64,000 bases of DNA, taken from NCBI RefSeq assembly GCF_001421805.1, contig NZ_LMLC01000003.1, positions 372,236 to 436,235 on the forward strand, given 5' to 3'. The notes below the pieces were generated by a model that ran no database searches, was not told the DNA's origin, and was given only the letters and a program-made list of their open reading frames with translations. Each line of letters begins with the position of its first letter. Position 1 is the stretch's first letter. The stretch is from Sphingomonas sp. Leaf34 (GTDB lineage Bacteria > Pseudomonadota > Alphaproteobacteria > Sphingomonadales > Sphingomonadaceae). The position numbers and the translations under genes were made by a program. Below are positions 61,748 through 64,000 of this stretch, in pieces.

Positions 61748-62251
61748 TCACCCCGTAAGTGCTGACTCCCACCCATTTTCTGTAAAATCGATCTGGTCGG
61801 TTGCAAAAGCTGTGTCGAACTCCTGCTCCCATGGGAAAATGCCACTCCGATCCGGCCAAACAATCTGAAGGCATGGGAAATCGTCGCTACCGTAAAACCA
61901 TCGGCTCCAACCGAGATGATCTCGGTAGAACCGCTTTGCCACCGGAAAGACATAGGCAAGAAGGTTTTCAAACGCTCTATCGGTTGGCTCGCCTACCGGC
62001 AGTGGTAACCCCGCCTTAGCCTCTCGGAATAACTCCCAGAACACGTCATGCGCTATCTCACGCCTCATGCCGAACATGATCAATTCTGGTTGACCCGTGT
62101 TCACCCACAACCCCGTAGTAAACGAGAACCCCGGCCCTTCAGTGTCGCCAAACACTGCGGTATCGAACCAGCCGTGCTCTCGGACCTTGGCTACAAACAC
62201 TCGCTCGGCATCATCCAGAGCTTCATCAGGCGCGTTCAGGGCGGTTCGCAT
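61748..62251 (-). CDS. DUF4262 domain protein
   Basis: This 167-residue soluble protein has the DUF4262 pattern: 'VREHGWFDTAVFGD...PGFSFTTGLWVNTGQPELIMFGM' and 'WPDRSGIFPWEQEFD'. The function of the family is unknown. It occurs sporadically in bacteria, often in variable regions. The ATG at 62251 gives a complete N-terminus. It is a single gene on the minus strand. Confidence 0.82.
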   Translation of the reverse strand: MRTALNAPDEALDDAERVFVAKVREHGWFDTAVFGDTEGPGFSFTTGLWVNTGQPELIMFGMRREIAHDVFWELFREAKAGLPLPVGEPTDRAFENLLAYVFPVAKRFYRDHLGWSRWFYGSDDFPCLQIVWPDRSGIFPWEQEFDTAFATDQIDFTENGWESALTG

Positions 62252-62317
62252 GAGCGGTAGCTAACCCTCCCGCTGAACGTCCGCAATCTGGAAGCGCAAC
62301 AGCCATCCCGAATGACC

Positions 62318-62372
62318 TATTCTGGGCGGAAGCGGAACGGCCGGATTGGGTTGAATGCGGACATTCGAGCGG
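62318..62372. repeat. GCGGAAGCGG/GCGGAC-type intergenic repeat
   Basis: TATTCTGGGCGGAAGCGGAA is followed by a GTTGAATGCGGACATTCGAG segment. It is a diverged member of the AAAGCGGAC repeat group. Confidence 0.5.
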
Positions 62373-62385
62373 TCGTCGGAAGCCG

Positions 62386-62514
62386 TTACCAGAGGATATG
62401 ATCGGTAATCACGCCAAACCTGACGAGAAAGCCTAGCGCCGCTCCCACAAAAAGGAGGACCGCATACACGGTGATTGCTCGCGTCCGGCTTCGACGGTCT
62501 GTTTGATAGCCCAT
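62386..62514 (-). CDS. Predicted 42-residue membrane micro-protein
   Basis: The basic N-terminus (M-G-Y-Q-T-D-R-R-S-R-T-R) is followed by one hydrophobic helix ('AITVYAVLLFVGAALGFLV') and a short polar tail. GAGG lies 9 bases upstream of the ATG. It encodes the classic layout of a small single-span inner-membrane protein. No homologous family is recognised. Confidence 0.55.
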   Translation of the reverse strand: MGYQTDRRSRTRAITVYAVLLFVGAALGFLVRFGVITDHILW

Positions 62515-62567
62515 GTTTGATAACCTCATGGCGGAGTCGGCTGCGACGGTGACCGATCCCAGCAATG

Positions 62568-62645
62568 TCCACTAGTGGGCGGAAGCGGTCGTCCGGTCGA
62601 TCAGCAGACCGATGGTCGCTTTGTGGTGGAAAGTGGACGCTGGCA
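62568..62645. repeat. AAAGCGGAC-type intergenic repeat
   Basis: CCACTAGTGGGCGGAAGCGG, TCGATCAGCAGACCGATGGT and GGTGGAAAGTGGACGC occur together. This copy is diverged from the one at 60041 but keeps the same word order. Confidence 0.5.
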
Positions 62646-62646
62646 G

Positions 62647-62766
62647 TTAGTGTGAGCCGAACCACACCCCAGTGACATAGGCTATGCCGCTACCCCAATT
62701 TAGCGCTTTGAAAATTCCGAACGCAACCAACGCGGCGTTTCCCAATCCCAGCAATTTGCGGCTCAT
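62647..62766 (-). CDS. Predicted 39-residue membrane micro-protein
   Basis: The peptide starts M-S-R-K-L-L-G-L-G-N and contains a hydrophobic stretch ('ALVAFGIFKALNW') followed by 'GSGIAYVTGVWFGSH'. GGAGG lies 8 bases upstream of the ATG at 62766. It sits between two repeat units and is on the same strand as its small neighbours. No family is recognised. Confidence 0.55.
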   Translation of the reverse strand: MSRKLLGLGNAALVAFGIFKALNWGSGIAYVTGVWFGSH

Positions 62767-62848
62767 TCGTCCATCCTCCATCCCTGATATTTTGACAGCG
62801 TATTTACCCGTGCGAATGTCTGCAATTGGGCGGTCCCGCCCGGCTCTA

Positions 62849-63019
62849 TCATTGCCGCTTTCGCAACTCGAGAAGAACGCGGGCGGAGGGCGGGGTCAGC
62901 GAACGAATTGCGGCGACAGCTGCATCAATTTGCATCATCAGGTGCGCGATCAGATGGCCGCTGAAGCTATGCGTCGTCCTCCTCCGCATCGCATCCGCCG
63001 ACTGCATCGTGAGCGACAT
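62849..63019 (-). CDS. Predicted 56-residue protein of unknown function
   Basis: The frame starts M-S-L-T-M-Q-S-A-D with GGGAG 5 bases upstream of the ATG at 63019. It ends in an amphipathic segment 'TPPSARVLLELRKRQ'. The Ala/Arg/Leu-rich composition suggests a mostly helical soluble peptide. No family is recognised. Support is limited to the ribosome binding site and the uninterrupted frame. Confidence 0.45.
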   Translation of the reverse strand: MSLTMQSADAMRRRTTHSFSGHLIAHLMMQIDAAVAAIRSLTPPSARVLLELRKRQ

Positions 63020-63189
63020 AAAAAGCTCCCGGGCGAGGCGGGGGTTCTTGCGCCGTATTTGGGGTCGCCGAACCGGTCGGGCTTGATAGGGCCACGGCGC
63101 CCCGTGGTGGGCACCCTGCCCTGCCGGCGGTAGGCGGCAACGCCAAGGGGCGGCCGGGCAAACGACGGCCCCTAGGGCCGCAGGATAGC

Positions 63190-63492
63190 TTAGATCCCCC
63201 CGCCTCTCGGATGCTGCGGGATATGGTGTCGATAGGAAAGGTCCGGATGAGGGTGCGGTTCATCGACACCCCATGATCCGCGCTTCGGTGAGTGCTGCGG
63301 TCCGACATTGCTCGGCACGATCAGGATGGTTTCGCTTTCCTCTTGCCCCATGATACGCTGGAGCAAGTCGTCAGTGAACGATTGCACGGCACGAGCTCCC
63401 TGCAGGTCGACGCTCATCCGTTCAGACTTCCGTCGCACCGTCAGCGCAACCTCGATGATCATCCGCAGCTCTTCCCGGCTGATCCTGTTCAT
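63190..63492 (-). CDS. Hypothetical protein, last gene of a coupled trio
   Basis: This 100-residue protein starts 'MNRISREELRMIIEVAL', has a central 'VQSFTDDLLQRIMGQEESETILIV' and a His/Pro-rich tail. It has no recognised domain. The ATG at 63492 overlaps the upstream gene's stop as ATGA, which is the main reason to accept it and this start. It is probably regulatory or structural in the same small operon. Confidence 0.6.
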   Translation of the reverse strand: MNRISREELRMIIEVALTVRRKSERMSVDLQGARAVQSFTDDLLQRIMGQEESETILIVPSNVGPQHSPKRGSWGVDEPHPHPDLSYRHHIPQHPRGGGI

Positions 63493-63740
63493 GGTCGTGC
63501 CCACAGGTCGCGGATGCCCAGCCCGAGCGGGCCGGTGCCAAGGTAGGCGCCAAGCATCCCGTGATCGCGCTCGGACAGCGCTATCGGCCGGCCGTCGTTG
63601 ATAAAGCGCGCCAGATAGCCCGGAGATCGGTCGATCAAGCGCGACAACGCGGCGAGGCTTTCGCCCCGCTGATTGACCGCCAGCCGCAGCGCCTGACGCG
63701 GATCAGCCGGCGATAGCACTAGGCAAAGCTTCGCGCCCAT
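63489..63740 (-). CDS. Helix-turn-helix (XRE-like) protein
   Basis: This 83-residue protein has a predicted helix-turn-helix in 'ESLAALSRLIDRSPGYLARFIN', followed by 'GRPIALSERDHGMLGAYLG', as in small Cro/CI-type regulators. Its ATG shares one base with the upstream YozE-like gene's TGA, and its own stop overlaps the next gene's ATG. The trio is therefore translated from one message. Confidence 0.65.
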   Translation of the reverse strand: MGAKLCLVLSPADPRQALRLAVNQRGESLAALSRLIDRSPGYLARFINDGRPIALSERDHGMLGAYLGTGPLGLGIRDLWARP

Positions 63741-63976
63741 CAGTATACCAGCCAGTGCATTTCGGCGTCGTCGATCGCCGCGAACGCGTCGCCGTCGGCC
63801 GACATCTCACGCAGACGCTTGCGAACCGCCTCGGGATCGCCGTCTCTCGGGAACTGCCGATCGCCCCGCGCCGCTTCGGCAACACCATTGATCCAATCTC
63901 CCCGATCACGCTGCCGTAGCAGCCATCGGCCGAACGCTTCGGGCTTCGCCTCGATCACATCCTGGTCGTCGTGCAT
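63740..63976 (-). CDS. YozE SAM-like domain protein
   Basis: This 78-residue protein has 'FGRWLLRQRDRGDWINGVAEAARGD' and 'DGDPEAVRKRLREMSADGDAFAAIDDAEMHW', which match the YozE/SAM-like fold seen in small bacterial proteins of unknown function. AGAGGA lies 7 bases upstream of the ATG at 63976. It is the first visible gene of the coupled trio. The operon may extend beyond the window. Confidence 0.72.
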   Translation of the reverse strand: MHDDQDVIEAKPEAFGRWLLRQRDRGDWINGVAEAARGDRQFPRDGDPEAVRKRLREMSADGDAFAAIDDAEMHWLVY

Positions 63977-64000
63977 CGCTCAATCCTCTTGCCGAATCGA

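Noticed and set aside
58181..64000. A prophage or integrative element in the last 6 kb
   Set aside because: No integrase, terminase, capsid, tail or tRNA attachment site was found. Only small genes and repeats are present, so accessory island is as far as the evidence goes.

Overview
The window is a G+C-rich chromosomal segment from an alphaproteobacterium, most likely a Sphingomonas-type sphingomonad. The reasons are the iron-sulfur operon order (Rrf2 regulator, sufB-C-D-S, sufT, an IscA-like gene), the TonB-dependent receptor paired with a beta-helix lipoprotein, an otsB-GH15-otsA trehalose block, sphingolipid-style lipid genes, and many dispersed palindromic intergenic repeats of kinds common in that group. 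No rRNA, tRNA, CRISPR array or intact transposon was seen.

Layout. 0-6 kb: a prolyl-4-hydroxylase-like oxygenase, then a lipoprotein/TonB receptor pair on the minus strand below a strong Pho-box-like array (5365-5423), and a DUF6481 protein. 6-15 kb: mtnP coupled to an amino-acid permease, then the SUF operon on the minus strand, headed by a Cys-containing Rrf2 regulator with a palindromic operator candidate. 15-23 kb: pyrD, gamma-glutamyltransferase, an SDR, prmA, phhA, a TIGR02117 protein and a glycerophosphodiesterase. 23-31 kb: a molybdenum hydroxylase operon (2Fe-2S, FAD and Mo subunits, a second Mo subunit, xdhC and a MobA/MocA-like gene). 31-36 kb: a MacAB-type tripartite exporter. 36.5-40.5 kb: trehalose genes. 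40.6-46.5 kb: an MscS channel and an EmrAB-type exporter with its own outer-membrane factor.

46.5-56.6 kb is the most distinctive part. It holds a CTP-type nucleotidyltransferase, a CDP-glycerol-glycerophosphotransferase-like protein, a CDP-alcohol phosphatidyltransferase, an asparagine-synthase-like amidotransferase, a Wzx-like flippase and a DUF2141 protein. It ends in a tightly coupled lipid-kinase / NTase-fold / NTP-transferase operon resembling the Caulobacter ceramide-phosphoglycerate genes. I read it as a candidate lipid-headgroup or surface-glycophospholipid locus. dapB and nth follow.

From about 58.2 kb the character changes. Genes become small and poorly conserved: an HTH protein, HPP, a CPBP-like membrane protein, DUF4262, several membrane micro-proteins with good ribosome binding sites, and a coupled YozE/HTH/unknown operon. 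These are separated by a different short repeat family built on AAAGCGGAC. Two near-identical 26-bp palindromes bracket one membrane-protein gene. This looks like an accessory region.

Many genes are translationally coupled by ATGA, GTGA or TGATG overlaps. Dispersed repeats have been inserted inside operons, twice directly behind a coupled start codon (sufS and the EmrAB-associated outer-membrane factor).
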